Of a stretch of 64,000 nt of DNA, positions 11,165 through 23,211 are shown in pieces. Every line of letters begins with the position of its first letter. The first letter of the stretch is position 1. The notes below the pieces were generated by a model. The model saw nothing but the letters and a program-made list of their open reading frames with translations, searched no databases and was not told where the DNA came from. This DNA is from Acanthosoma haemorrhoidale. Lineage: Eukaryota; Arthropoda; Insecta; Hemiptera; Acanthosomatidae. The position numbers were made by a program, and so were the translations under genes. Where the stretch lies: positions 37,585,754-37,649,753 of the forward strand of contig OV884011.1 of NCBI GenBank assembly GCA_930367205.1, read 5' to 3'.

Positions 11165-14100
11165 GAATAGCTTCAGTATTCAGCCGTATGGTTATTTGAA
11201 CACCAGTCCGCAAGTTGAATTGTACGATATCAATTGCTTGTAGCTTGTAGCATCCTGTATTACCTTTCTGCCATCTGTGAATATTATTAAATTAGGTTTT
11301 GCGACATATTTGAGTTCATTGTACTCTACAGTTGATGGGTGCCTTAAGGATCATATCCCCCATGTTAGATAAGTCGCTAAGCTCTCTCTCTCTCTCTCTA
11401 ATCAACTTTAAGCCACCTGGAAAACACTAAAGTTGGTCTTGGATATTTATGGTTCCGACCTTGAGATGGTATAAGACTGGTGTCGGTCTTTCGGACGAAC
11501 ACAAAGGGAGCCGGAACACCTGCACATTCCGCAGGAGTTTCTAAGAAATACTACTCGATATCTTTCCCTAGGCTGTCCTAGGCATGAGAGTCATCTAAGC
11601 AAGCTGCACTGCTAATGTATACACATATTCAAGAATGGTTGACGACTTTGGTTAGGTGCTTTGGTCATGATAACCGTTTCATTGACGAATCCGAAGAGAG
11701 AGGCTCTACTTCTAAACAGGTACGGAGAAATTAAAATGAGTGTTTTTGTCAAATAAGCTACTTCTAGTGACAGAGATATTTTAACAAAAAATATGAAGCA
11801 TTATTTTTGATAAAAAATACAAAGTAATTTTTCACAATCATTTAGTAGTTGTAAAAACCCTCCCGCTTTTCTTACCGTAATAGTTTCTCCTCTATCTCTG
11901 TACAGCATCTCTCGATATTGTTTCCTCCCTTCGTGCCTACATTAAGTACATTACATATATGCATCATCGATACATCAAAAATCTTTTAACTAATAAAAAC
12001 AATTCAAATGAAGTTTGCTAGTTGTTAGTAGGTTGTGAAAACGTATTTGTTAACACTTTTTGTTATAATAGTCCACTAAAGCCCTAATACATGATACGTA
12101 TTAATAATGATGACGAACAGATCTTTAATTTGATACATTACACAGTATGATAGACACATAATCACAAAATAATTTATTAATTACTTCATTATTTTTCTCT
12201 GGGCTGGTTTTAATTTTTAGCAACATCGGGACGTCGAATGAAACTACCATAATTGTTTGTTTACCTACTTAAACCTTCACGTTCTCCCATTTAATGGCTG
12301 AATGGCAAGTTATCATATCTGAAACTACACGCTTATATTCATAAAATAAATGAATACAAAAATATAACAATAAAATAAAATAAAGGACTTGTACCCATAC
12401 AAGCAGTTACGATAACCGCTACACCTTATAACTGTATGGAAAATATCATACCCCTAAAAAACAAAACATTGGTTGATAACACGTTAGCTCTAATTTAAAT
12501 GACATTTTGTAGTTGTTGTTACGAAACACTACATAAATATTATTCATCGTTCGTCGAAATCTTTATTTTGATACCCTTCCAAAATACCAGATGTGTAGTT
12601 AATTAATAAAAGACACTTTTACTCCAGGATTATGGTTGGATTTTTCATGTCTTCCTTATATCAAATAGGCCCTACATGTAAAATCTTGACTAGGACTGTC
12701 AGCCCAGAATAATCAGACAGACAAACGAGTGAAAACCCTTTTTACGAAACCCTGAAAACTGTCGAACTAAACTGTGACCGCTAGAACTGAGCCCCTTTGT
12801 CAACCCGGAACTAGAGATACAGGTCCTAATTTTCGAGAAGTCAGGTTCCTTTGTCGGTACCTGTCCGGAATTGACCAGGTAGAAAAAGGGTTTCCTCCGC
12901 TCCGTCCAGACGAAATTACCTTTACTTGGAAATACCCGATGGGAGCCACAAAGTTACTATATGTTTTAGACAATAGATTTTTTTGTAAACCAGAACAACT
13001 TATAAGATAGGTTGTAGTAAGAGACATGGCGTGTGAAAACATTTTATGTACATAAAAAAAATGAATATTTATAAAACTAACCAATGTTAAAGACAAGAGA
13101 AATTTGAATGTTAACTCGTCTAACGTGAACCGGGAAAAAATGAATGTTCAGTGTGCACTTACGTTTGTAAAAAAACCAAATCTAGACGGAAAACATTCGT
13201 AATCCCACACTAATTCCGCACATTCCCTTACCAATTCGAATTTTGTATCCACACGTGCGTTGTTTGCGTGTGAACAGCAAAGAGTCGTACACGAACATGC
13301 AGGTCGAGGTACACGCTTGTCCTCAAGTAGGTCTACAAAACGTACATTGTAGCTCTAAGCTTTATTTTTTTAATTTATTAAACTAAATTAAGCCTCTAAC
13401 GTGCCCTAAACCAATAGGGAAAAATAAATACTTAAATAGCTTTTGAGCTAGACTTGTTTACATTTTAGCAAAACTGGTCCTACTTTTATCACGCTTATTT
13501 TTTATTTTTTGTACCATCATTGAATTTTAACCGAAAACTAATCAACATATTTCGAGGATTAGTAAGTACTCTACCTTCGAGCTCGGTCTTTACTCGCCTT
13601 TCTTTCAGATCTTTAATATGAAACTTTACTTATCATGAAAAATAAATACTTTATTTAATAACACGTAGTTGACTAATTAATGCCTCTTAATCACGTTTTT
13701 TTAGAGATGGTGATATATATATATATTTAATGCATTCCTTATATCAAATAGGACTGCTTTGTTAACTGTCTTATCTCTATCTTGAACAGAGAGCGACAGA
13801 CACACTCAAGGTGAAAATATAACAGTTTCTGGTTTTGAAAAAAACTAGTGAATGAAAACCTAACAATACTAGATACGCCCGGAAATAATGAACTCTCCTC
13901 ATCTAAGCTGTTGTTTAGGTGGATGATTCCCACGACGAAGGTCATGAGTTTGAGTCAAGGGATAATGACTTTTTTTGTTATTCTACGTTAGTTAAATAAT
14001 AAATCTTGCCTCTTATGTATATTAATATCTGTATGTATACATAATTCTAAGTGGGTTTATTAAAAACCAGAACCCCTTGGTTTTCACCCTTGTGTGTCAA

Positions 14101-14379
14101 CAGTTATGTTCAATCATCGCGAAATGACGCTTCACTGTTTCAGTGGAATTTTTCTCATTTCTTTGGATATTGTGGCCAGAGAATTCCCACACGAGGCTTC
14201 GATTGTCATAAGGAACATCGTTCTTGTTTCCAACTAGTTTTCCTTCTTCAGGCATCACCTCCTTTTCAGTCGCAGACTTCAGAGGTTCTCTTTTTAATGG
14301 TAAGTACATTTTACGATTACATGCATGCTAACATTTTTCTGACGTGGAACAGTATCCAACGATAAGCGTCCCTTATTTT

Positions 14380-15330
14380 TCCTTGTTTTCTTTGAGGTGG
14401 ATTCGTTCATTCCGGGAATCAATTTTGGTCTATATTCTGTCCAATGAAATTTTACATTAAGGTCCCAATAGTATGCACGGAAGACAGGAAAAATAATTGA
14501 TTGAGATTGAATATTGAAAAAAATATTTGTCTACGATTTTGAGTATGGTATCATATTAAAGATTTCGGCTTCCTGATTAACAGCATGTAATTTTGTTCTT
14601 TTTTTTCCTAAAATGTAGTAACAAAAAGTCATTGTAACTGTCATTAACGTCGTGTAGAGGCATGATTTCCAAGGAATTATCGTTGAAACCACGAGGATGC
14701 TAAAATAAAATCAGCCATACGCAAAATAATGAAGGATCGTTAAGCGATTAATTAATTAGTTATCAAAAAATTTCCCTATCATTGTTGGATGTAGAAGTCA
14801 CGGTTGATAGTATGTAATATTAATAATGTTAGGGCTGTAGTCGATTATAATTGCGTAATGCCATTAAAACTGTCATCAAAAGTGTATTCGGAAATTATTT
14901 GCAGCCCCACTTACAAATACAGTTATGGATATTTCTCATCAACGTGTTGTTGTTCAATGCGCCAGAGAAGCTAAAATTTATTTATAAATAACATTTCATT
15001 AAATAAAAATTATTAATAAAATTCCATAAGAAATGAAATATGTAATACTTGTCAAGACTTTAGCGGTTTCCGAAGATGTCATTAACATTGTTTTCAATTT
15101 TTTTATAGCCATGATAATGTCTAAAATTAAATCAACCAAATTAAAACTAATGAAGGGTCATTGAAGAATTAATCAGTAAAACAAAAAAAAAAGTTTTCCG
15201 TCACAGATTGTTGGAGATATCGAACTAAAGATCTCATGCCACAAATCAGCAATATGTATAGGGACTTGAGTATACTGTAATTGCTTAGTGCCGTCATTAA
15301 ATTTGTTTTCGCCACCGTAAGACTGCCATT
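14380..15330. repeat. Second cluster of dispersed repeat R1
   Basis: Units recognised by ATTTTACATTAAGGTCCCAATAG near 14450 (interrupted match), AAAAAGTCATTGTAACTGTCATTAA near 14625, AATGAAGGATCGTTAAGCG near 14727, CCATTAAAACTGTCATC near 14860, AATGAAGGGTCATTGAAG near 15148 and GCCGTCATTAAATTTG near 15289. Order and spacing match the 7.6-8.8 kb cluster. Boundaries are approximate. Confidence 0.4.
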
Positions 15331-15411
15331 AGCAGTGTGAATCTTTAGCTGGATAAATGACCGTCCATTTTCCCTGCAGGTATATAGTGTATTCTGAGAT
15401 ATCGCACTCAC

Positions 15412-15560
15412 CTGTGCTGTAACATAGAAGACGGCGGGTAGAAGACGAACAAGAGACGCGAACTGAAGACCCACACTCACACACACGCGGACAGAGCCAG
15501 ACAACAACTGGCGGTCCCTGTGATCTCCCGTCGTTCCCTCTAACTGTACCTCCCATACCT
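15412..15560 (-). other. Exon-like GC-rich block with strong splice donor
   Basis: On the minus strand this GC-rich segment ends in ACAGCACAG|GTGAGTGC at 15412/15411, a near-consensus donor. No conserved protein is encoded. It could be a 5' non-coding exon of a minus-strand gene, for example a distal Notum promoter, or a piece of an unrecognised repeat. Only the donor and base composition support it. Confidence 0.22.
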
Positions 15561-15720
15561 CAGGCTATACTCAGTCTTCTGGCTTTGAGTCCGGGCTGTT
15601 TTAGCTAATTTTATTTAGCAACAGTCCATTCATGGCTCAGTAGCCGATCCACTTTATTTTTATTTTTTTTAGATGAATTCCTGAATAAATTGTAATTTAT
15701 AAACATACAGTGGTATTACA

Positions 15721-16640
15721 TACAGGGGTGTGAAAAAGTCTTTGAACAAACCAAATTGTGATAAAATGATATTTTTTCCATTTCAAAAGTGTTTTTATCT
15801 TTTTTGCTTTCCATAGCCCCTTTAAATTTCCAATAATTATATATAATTATAGATCCTCCACTGTGTCATGACATTGGTCTCGTTCGGGGCCACACAGCAA
15901 AACAAAAATACTAAAACTGTTTTAATCGAGATATAGCATACACTTTCATATTAGTATTGTTTTCACTCAACAACGAGATGAAATATGAAAATTGTTCTAA
16001 TTTAGGCATTCTTCACTTTTTTTTTTGGTAAGTTAATTACAATTTCTTCTCTATTTAATGTTACTTTTATTTTTAAAAAATGAGAAAAAATACGTTTTTG
16101 ACGGACATAAAATTATGACTTTGCACCAAAAAGGTCTTAAAATCAGGGAAATTCATTAAGGTAAAGGTGTTTATTATGTTAAAATTTAAAAAAACAAGAC
16201 AAGCAAGGTGGTAACTCAAAACGTTCAGTCAGGCCTAAAAAACTAAGTCCTGCTCCTGAACAATATTTAAAAGTATTGACCGTTCGCGACCTTAAAAAAT
16301 CTAGTAGATAACTGGCTCAGGAAACAGCTGTTACTACAGCGACCAAATCTTCATCCTTCTCGATCAGATGGAAATTTCTATCAATTACCGTGTTGCCAGA
16401 AGAAACAAATTTCTTCGACCTGTTAACAAGCGCGATCGTCTAAAGTTTGCCAAATAATGCGAAAACTGGACGGTAGACGAGTGAAACAGAGTCCCCGTAA
16501 CACTCTGTTGATGAGTCAAAATTTGAATGTTTCGTTTTCTGAAGGAGTCCGGACCTGGAGAGGAATTTCTGGATTTATGAGTGATGCAATGCAATACCAT
16601 CTGGGCTAATAAAGCTAATTGGAACTTCATTGCCAAAATC
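15721..16640 (+). pseudogene. Decayed Tc1-type DNA transposon
   Basis: The left end is a TA followed by CAGGGGTGTGAAAAAGTCTTTGAAC, a Tc1-type terminal repeat. Plus-strand translation in shifting frames gives a basic N-terminal patch (SKRSVRPKKLSP, near 16217), a stretch matching the end of the Tc1 DNA-binding domain (RPVNKRDRLKFAK near 16417), then WTVDE and DESKFECF near 16470-16530 around the first catalytic Asp. Stops and frameshifts interrupt it and the second and third catalytic residues are missing. I did not find a matching right TIR, so it looks 3'-truncated. Confidence 0.6.
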
Positions 16641-17779
16641 TTATTTCCAGTACTACAAAAATAATTGTAATATGCTTATGTGAATAAAGTATTTCTTTTC
16701 TGATTTTATTTTGTTTTAATAGTAGAATACTATGTTGTTTAAATACGTTTTCAGCCCACTGCAGATGAATACACAGTATAATCCCCAGGAGTGGGACGGA
16801 GCGGTGCTCCCACAATGGTTTGAAGTATTGTTCTTCTAAGTTACTTAAATTAGAACGAGTAGGGAGCACTCTAATCTTTGTATTTTTTAGCTGTCTATAT
16901 TTTTATAGTGTACAGATGGTATATTTATGATGTGAGCACTGGTTGAAATCACACAAAAATCAGCTGATGACGAAGAGAATATTTTTTCTGACTTGCTGCA
17001 AATTTTCAAATGTAATATGTTGAAAAAATTGTAGCTGTAAGTACTTTTTTGGCATTTAATAAGAGATACACAGCAGGAACGTAATGTGAACTCCACCCTC
17101 TGTTTAAACTTACGTACACTTAAAAAAAAGTTTTATGTTGTTTATTGAATTAGGATACAGACTTATAGTATACACTTCCCAGTTGTGGATTAAAATTTAT
17201 AATCTGACTTATGTGTATGTATAAATCTAATAAAATCAACTGTTTCGCTCCATTTGTTTTAGAAATCATTATTTACAAAACACCCTTTAAACACCTCTTA
17301 AATCTATGTTCTGATCTTAAGAGCCAAACAGGCGCACCTGTCCGAAAAAGCGAAATTTAAGAATGGTCGAGAGAAAAAATAATGAAATTTTAATAGCGAT
17401 ATTTATTGTGAAATTAAAGAATAAGAAAGAAACCTCAAACGGATAATAACAGAACGGATTTTATCCGGAGTTTCATAAAGATAGCGTTACAACGGACATC
17501 TATTGCACTGTCAAGGGTTTACAGTCGCGGGAAAAACATATTCGCTCACATCTGTTTTCGTTAACAAATATTGACGCAAACCATTGAGGTAGAATTAAGT
17601 ATATATCATGCTGTAATATTATTATTAGTCAATTGTCTTTTCACCATCGGCTACGGGTTGTACAATTTTCGAATTATTTAAAAGCACTAGTTTATAAGTA
17701 CTGCACTCAGCGTTCATTTGCTCTCGGAATGGGCCGCTGACGACAAACAGACCGAAATGCGAAAACTAAAGGAATATTG

Positions 17780-18908
17780 CTCCTTCAAGGAATATCACCC
17801 AGCCCACTACCGCCCGATAAGTTTGCTACCGTAGATGGGAAAAATTTTTGAGAAAATTCTATTGAATTGTCTCAAAAATTACTGCTCTGAAAATGATATT
17901 ATTCCGCCAGAACAGACTGGATTTCAATCCAGTATGAGCGCAGAGCACCCCCTTCTGAAGGTGCAGTCAGAAGTTAACCATAACATGAATAGGAACATAG
18001 CCATGGCTATGATTTCGATTGACGTGCAGTCAAGCATTCGTCTCACGGGACACTGTGTCAAATGCTCTGGGACCGGGAATGCCCGGAGCAACTATTCAAG
18101 TTCGATGGGGGTACGGGTGGGTGATAGCTTCTCCGTAGCTGTTCCACTGACCTGTGGAGTACCCAAAGGAGCCGTCTTATCTATCCCCTTAGCAAAATTC
18201 ACCAGCCAAAAACCTTGTATACCTGGGGATTAAAATGGACAGACACCTCCATTTTAGTAACCATTTGGCAAGGAAGTTAAAGCAAACTCGCAGGAGGTCT
18301 TACCGGCTTACGCATTTATTGACTTCCCCCAAACTATCACTGCGTCTAAAGCTATTGATTTACAAGAGTGTACTCAGGCCTACTCTACTGTATGGCGCAC
18401 CGCTATTTCGTCATCTGACGTATACGACAGCTCGGCGACTCCAACAATTCCAAAACGGTATACTGATGAAAGTGGTCAGACATAGTTCATTCGAACAGCG
18501 GAGCAACAGTTAGCTTCACGAGATCTTTGATTTGCCTACGGTGGATGAATTCATTCAACGTAGACATATCAAATTTGTCGACTCCTTGCAGTACTTAACA
18601 AACCCGATGTTTAACACGATAATCCCCGCTCCGTTCCCCCATCGATGGCAGGAACGCTTTTGTCTTAGGTTCTAGTTTAAGGTTTTAGTTTTTAGTTTCC
18701 CACAATGTAAATCGAAGGTGAGTCCCATCACCTATGTATATATGTTATTTGACCTTTTAACTTCAAAACGATATTGTAATTGTAATCCTACCCTCCTTCG
18801 AATGCATCTGCGTTTGCAGCAAGAGGAGAAATCCGTAAATATTTGTTCACTGATTTTGTTCACATATTGTATAATAAATAAAGGGGTTATGGAAAAAAAA
18901 AAAAAAAA
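17780..18908 (+). pseudogene. Jockey-type LINE fragment A (reverse transcriptase, deleted core)
   Basis: 3' half of a non-LTR retrotransposon. It opens in the RT palm (GKIFEKILLNCLKNYC, then PPEQTGFQSSM), continues to PLTCGVPKGAVLS, then jumps near 18190-18200 straight to the post-catalytic segment before MDRHLHFSNHLARK. The stretch carrying the FADD catalytic motif, present in copy B, is lost. The C-terminal part (YKSVLRPTLLYGAPLF) ends in a stop near 18513. A 3' UTR with AATAAAGGGGTTATGG and a 15-A tail closes at 18908. The same 3' UTR ends LINE copy C near 27.4 kb. Confidence 0.8.
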
Positions 18909-19988
18909 GTAGCGACGAGTGTTAGTTGTCGCTGTGTCAACATCTCCTGATCTTGATCCAGCCACCATCTTTTTAGACGCCATCACCACGCTGCGCCCGT
19001 ATAGCGTCTCATGTGACGCCTGTTTAAGGTGAACGTTTTACAAACTATTTAGTGCAGTGAAATTAGTGCATTGACTAATGGGGACGGTACCCCATTAAAA
19101 TGAAATTTACCGTATTGTTTGAACTTTTTACTAATTTCGGATTTTTACTAAGTCGATACTTCCAGGAAGCACCCGGCTTCCCCGCCACCAACCCTGGAAA
19201 GTGTAGAGGACTTCACTTTCCCGAAAATAAGAAGAAGACAAATCCGAATAAGGTCGGAAATAAATTTCAGGTACTCGCGAGCGAGTCACCTGAAAGTCCA
19301 CAACCCATGACGCCGTTGGCCGTAAAAAAGCCACCGCCAATTATTGTCTCCGGAGAGACAACTATCTTATCTCATTAGCCCAGATGCTCAAAACCGCAAA
19401 TATAAACAGTTTCGCCCTAAGGAAGACGAAAGAAGGGGTCACAATCTACCTAGAAGTGGAGGAAGAAGGATCCTCATTGTGGAGACGCTAAAACAAATAG
19501 GAAGAGAGTACCACTCCTTCGCCCCGAGAGGTGGCACCAAGAATAAGAAGTTTCATATTCTTGGGCTAGATGTCCAGGAGGACATGGAAGTAACTAAGCA
19601 ATACATTACAGCAGCAGAGCCTGATGTCATAGACGTAAGAAGATTCAGAAAGACCCTAGTAGACAGAAGACAGATATATCTAGTTTCCTGGTCACAGCCA
19701 AGCCCAATGTGATGCTTAGCAAACTAAACGATGTGCCACAAATCACGTGATTATCAGAGTGGTGACTTTTAAGGAGCAGAGGGGGGCTCCTCAATGCTAC
19801 CGTTGCCAGGAGTTCGGCCACACCCGTAATAACTGCGGCCGGAAATTGAAATGCGTCCGATGTACGGGACCCCATGAGGTGGCTCAATTTCCCAGAAATG
19901 ACTCAGCCCCGCTGAATTGCCCTAACTGCGGCGAGGTGCATCCGGCATCTGATAGAGGCTGCGCGAAGAGGAAGGAGCTTCTCGCCAG
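18909..19988 (+). pseudogene. Jockey-type LINE copy C: 5' UTR and ORF1 (gag-like), frameshifted
   Basis: It begins exactly after the poly-A of fragment A. After a GC-richer 5' UTR, ORF1 starts at 19100. It can be followed through at least two frameshifts: a proline-rich N-terminus (PESPQPMTPLAVKKPPP), a middle domain (LDVQEDMEVTKQYI) and a C-terminal zinc-knuckle block from 19795 (CYRCQEFGHTRNNC, CVRC, CPNCGEVH), typical of Jockey-clade ORF1 RNA-binding proteins. The reading stops at 19988, where LINE copy B is inserted in the opposite direction. The element resumes at about 21452. Confidence 0.75.
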
Positions 19989-21451
19989 TTTTTTTTATTT
20001 CAAAACCTCAAAACAAAATAATACAATGTATAAAAAATAATAAAATAATTGGATTACAGATTTCTCCTCTTTCTGCATTTACATGTATTTGGAGGAGTGC
20101 ATAAATATAATAAAAAATTTATTGTGGTTAAAAGTTCATCGTTCTTATACAACACTAGGTGATGAGGCTCACCTTCGCCTTGTCACCAACACCAATCACT
20201 AAACCCTAAGACACTAAAACAAAACAAAACAAAGAAACAAAATCTGTACCTATAACCTGGGACTACAGTGTTCCAGCCGCGACAGCGTCCTGCCATCGAT
20301 GGGGGAACGGAGCGGGGGTTATAGGGTTTGTTAAATATTGTAATGAGTCGAATTGGATGAATTCATCTACAGTAGGCAGCTCAAATATCTCATGCAGCTC
20401 ACTGTTTCTTCGCTGCTCAAATGAAGTACCTCTGACCACTTTCATCAGTATACCGTTTTGGAATTGTTGGAGTTTCTTAGCTGTCGTATACGTCAGATAA
20501 CGAAATAGCGGTGCACCATACAGCAGAGTAGGCCTTAGTATGCTCTTGTATATCAATAGGTTGAGACGCAGTGATAGATTGGGGGAAGTTAATAAGTGCG
20601 CAAGCCGGTAAGACGTGTTAGCTTCAACTTCTTCGCAAAATGGTTACTAAAATGGAGATGTCTGTCCATTTTAATTCCCAGATATACTAGGTCGTTGGCT
20701 GGTGAATTTTCCTCCGTTCCTACTATGTAACTAGTAGGGAGCGGGCTTTTTCCCTTTTGGAAAGAGAAAATTACACAGTCAGTCTTACCCGCGTTTACAG
20801 AGATATTGAGTCTCCCCAATCTCACATCTGGTTACAGGCTACTTCAGCCTGCCTTAGAGCTACCTTGGCACTCATGCTGCTACTGTACACCGCTATGTCA
20901 TCTGCGAAAGCAGTAACTTTGGTATTTTTGTACCGGGCTCCGACAATCTCAGACGTGTATACGTTGAATAGTACAGGGGATAAGACAGCCCCTTGGGGTA
21001 CGCCACAGGTCAGTGGCACAGCTTCGGAGAAGCTATCACCCACCCGCACCCACAACGATCTGTTTTTCAGGAAGCTATCCAGAATTGAATAGAATTGTTC
21101 CGGGCATTCCCGGTCTCAGAGCATTTGACACAGTGTCCCGTGAGACACCGAGTCGAATGCTTGGGTGCAATCTAGGGATATCATAGCCGTGGATATGTTT
21201 CTATTCATATTATGGCTAGCCTCTGACTGTACCTTCATAAGGGGGAGCTCTGAGCTCATACTGGATTGGAATCCAGTCTGCTCTGGCGGAATGATGTCGT
21301 TTTCCGAGCAGTAATCTTTGAGATAATTGAAAATAATTTTCTCAAAGATCTTCCTCATCTGTGGTAGCAGACTGATCGCGTGGTAGTTGGCTTTCACGCC
21401 AGAGTGAGACCGACCAACAAGCAGCAGCCCCAGCTGGAGAGGAGAGGTCAA
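19989..21451 (-). pseudogene. Jockey-type LINE copy B, 5'-truncated and inserted in antisense
   Basis: Minus-strand reverse-transcriptase half of the same LINE family. From 21451 downward it reads MRKIFEKIIFNYLKDYC, PPEQTGFQSSM, LDCTQAFDSVSHG, a frameshift, then PLTCGVPQGAVLSPVLFN and VTAFADDIAVYSS (the RT catalytic FADD). It continues through NAGKTDCVIFSF and YKSILRPTLLYGAP to a stop near 20263. The 3' UTR ends in an A-rich tail at about 19989. At least three frame breaks make it non-functional, but it keeps the catalytic core that fragment A lost. No target-site duplication could be identified. Confidence 0.78.
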
Positions 21452-22947
21452 GACGAGCCAATGATGAGGCCGGCTTCACCGCCATCTGCCAATGCTTGGG
21501 AGAACCCACTGCACAAGCGATTTCTGGACCATACTTAAGACATCGATGGCCCCTCCTCGTCGAAAACTACCAGGTTCCCGGGCCGTACTGAAGGCGCACC
21601 CAACCATAGAAGACGTACATCGAGTAAGTATGTAAATCTAGATCCTAGACTAACGTTCTTGACAAACGACCAGCGTCAAGACCTTGAATGTGTACTGAAA
21701 TGGGTAACTACCCTCGTTGATTTATGCAACCATGTTTATCGTTATAATATCTTGGAATCAACACAAATGGCGAGTCACCACATACTACATTTTAAAGTAG
21801 ATGGTCTCATGGCCAAAATAGATGAGATAGAAGTATTGATAGCCCTCTACCAACCAGATATTGTAGCTTTGACAGACACGAGGGTGTTTACACAATCGAT
21901 CCACATGAAAGGTTATTCTACTGTCATTGAAAGGGTCACCAGTTACAGTGGTGTTCTCATTGCTGTACGCCTTGTTATCAATTGGAAGGAAGTGGCTCCA
22001 CCACTGACTACAAGTGATCCCAGGCTTCACCACCTGACAGTAAAGGTAAATTTAGGGAAACCCATTTACCTTACCACTCTATATAGAAGACCGTACGCGT
22101 CTCTCCAGGAGAACTCAGCCCTGCAACACGCATGTGCGCAGAGGTCTAACCACTGGGTGCTGGGATATCTCAATGCGAGACACACGATCTGGTATAACAC
22201 CGCAACAAGCAGGGCTGGGAGTCTTCTGGCGAGAGCACCGTTTACGGTCGTTCTCCCCCAGACTTTTACTTTTCGACATACAGGCCACCTCGACAATTGA
22301 CTTACTTCTGACAAGACAACTCCACCGTATTACTGGTTGCACCGCTCTTGACTTTATTACGTCTGACCACAAACCCAGTACTGTACGCAGTGGATGGTAG
22401 AGTGCCGACCCCTCGCCCCACGAGATACGACTACCGTCGTGCCTACAGGGAGCTGTATTTACCATAACCTGCATACGGTGCCAATTCTCCGCACAAAAGA
22501 AGAAGTAGAGAGAACTAACTTTCATAACTGATGTGATCATAGACGCCACAGAAACTGCAATCCCGAAGTTTAGCCTCATGCCACCGACCCTGCGACCACC
22601 TCCAGACTATATTCTTAAACTTATTGCCTTGCACCACAATTAGAAGAATAGATGGTACAAGACGAGAGATCAGCAAGCTAAGGTAGTTGTGAATTCTCTC
22701 ACAACGGAAATCTGCGGCGTGATGAAACTCTGGAAAACAGTAAAGTGGTATTAGCGACTTCGTAGCACTCACGGCGATCACAGAAAGTTCTGGAAGCTGT
22801 TGAAAACTACTAAAGGCAAGGAAGCCACTGAACGTCTACACGAAGTCGACAATGGTCTTACTGCTGAGCAACAGGCAACAAAACTGGCCGACCATTACGG
22901 CTAGGACGGGCTACTACTACATGCCTCCTCCGGTAGATGCTGTACAG
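21452..22947 (+). pseudogene. LINE copy C continued: end of ORF1 and ORF2 endonuclease domain
   Basis: ORF2 plausibly starts at ATG 21767. It encodes the apurinic-like endonuclease domain (HFKVDGLMAKIDEIEVLI, YQPDIVALTDTRV, LTTLYRRPYA, then GYLNARHTIWYN). Canonical GDLNARH has become GYLNARH, which probably removes a catalytic Asp. The frame breaks at 22300 and carries on in another (DIQATSTIDLLL, ITSDHKP). The linker to RT near 22800 reads KLLKTTKGKEATERLHEV. The Copia element interrupts it at 22948, after the duplicated TACAG. Confidence 0.75.
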
Positions 22948-23104
22948 TGTTGAAATATTGTATCTCTTTGGTTGATGTAGGCACCCATGGTTAGGCAGGA
23001 GTTTATATAACAGTGTGTGTAATAAAGTTGTTCCCAAGTAATGTGCTGGCTGTGCGCCGCTAGTTTATTATATTTTTCCCTTGCCTGAATCATATAATTT
23101 GACA
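22948..23104 (+). repeat. Copia 5' LTR
   Basis: 157 bases beginning TGTTGAAATATTG and ending TTTGACA (TG...CA). It holds a TATATAA element at 23004-23010 and AATAAA at 23021-23026. Identical to the 3' LTR. Confidence 0.95.
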
Positions 23105-23118
23105 GGTTATGGGCCCAG
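23105..23118 (+). other. Copia primer-binding site
   Basis: GGTTATGGGCCCAG directly follows the 5' LTR. It is complementary to the anticodon stem-loop of initiator tRNA-Met (CTGGGCCCATAACC) rather than to the 3' end. Priming by an internal initiator-tRNA half is the known Copia mechanism. Confidence 0.85.
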
Positions 23119-23211
23119 AAGTACGTAGTGCCGTGTTATAATCGTGGAAAGTACGGGGGTCGTGAATCGTGTGATTGAGACTGATAAATCCGACGTATCC
23201 GTTCGAGAACT

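Larger units (their letters stand above)
9290..15400. other. Long non-coding stretch upstream of Notum
   Basis: AT-rich DNA without any reading frame I can match to a family. It contains the inverted repeat at 10.7-11.2 kb, a CT run near 11378-11398, a GC-richer patch near 11440-11600 and R1 repeats from 14.4 kb. Open frames on both strands at 12774-13096 and 14051-14365 overlap each other and look accidental. A good plus-strand splice donor, ATG|GTAAGTAC, occurs at 14300 but has no recognisable exon before it. Confidence 0.5.

Noticed and set aside
12774..13096. Overlapping open frames on both strands (78 and 98 codons)
   Set aside because: Neither has a recognisable motif, and mutual overlap on opposite strands is typical of chance frames in a slightly GC-richer patch.
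14051..14365. Overlapping frames on both strands with a good plus-strand donor at 14300
   Set aside because: No acceptor or protein similarity supports either frame; it lies beside R1 repeats.
16385..17096. Several minus-strand frames of 69-83 codons
   Set aside because: They oppose or follow the decayed Tc1 element and show no motif or splice support.
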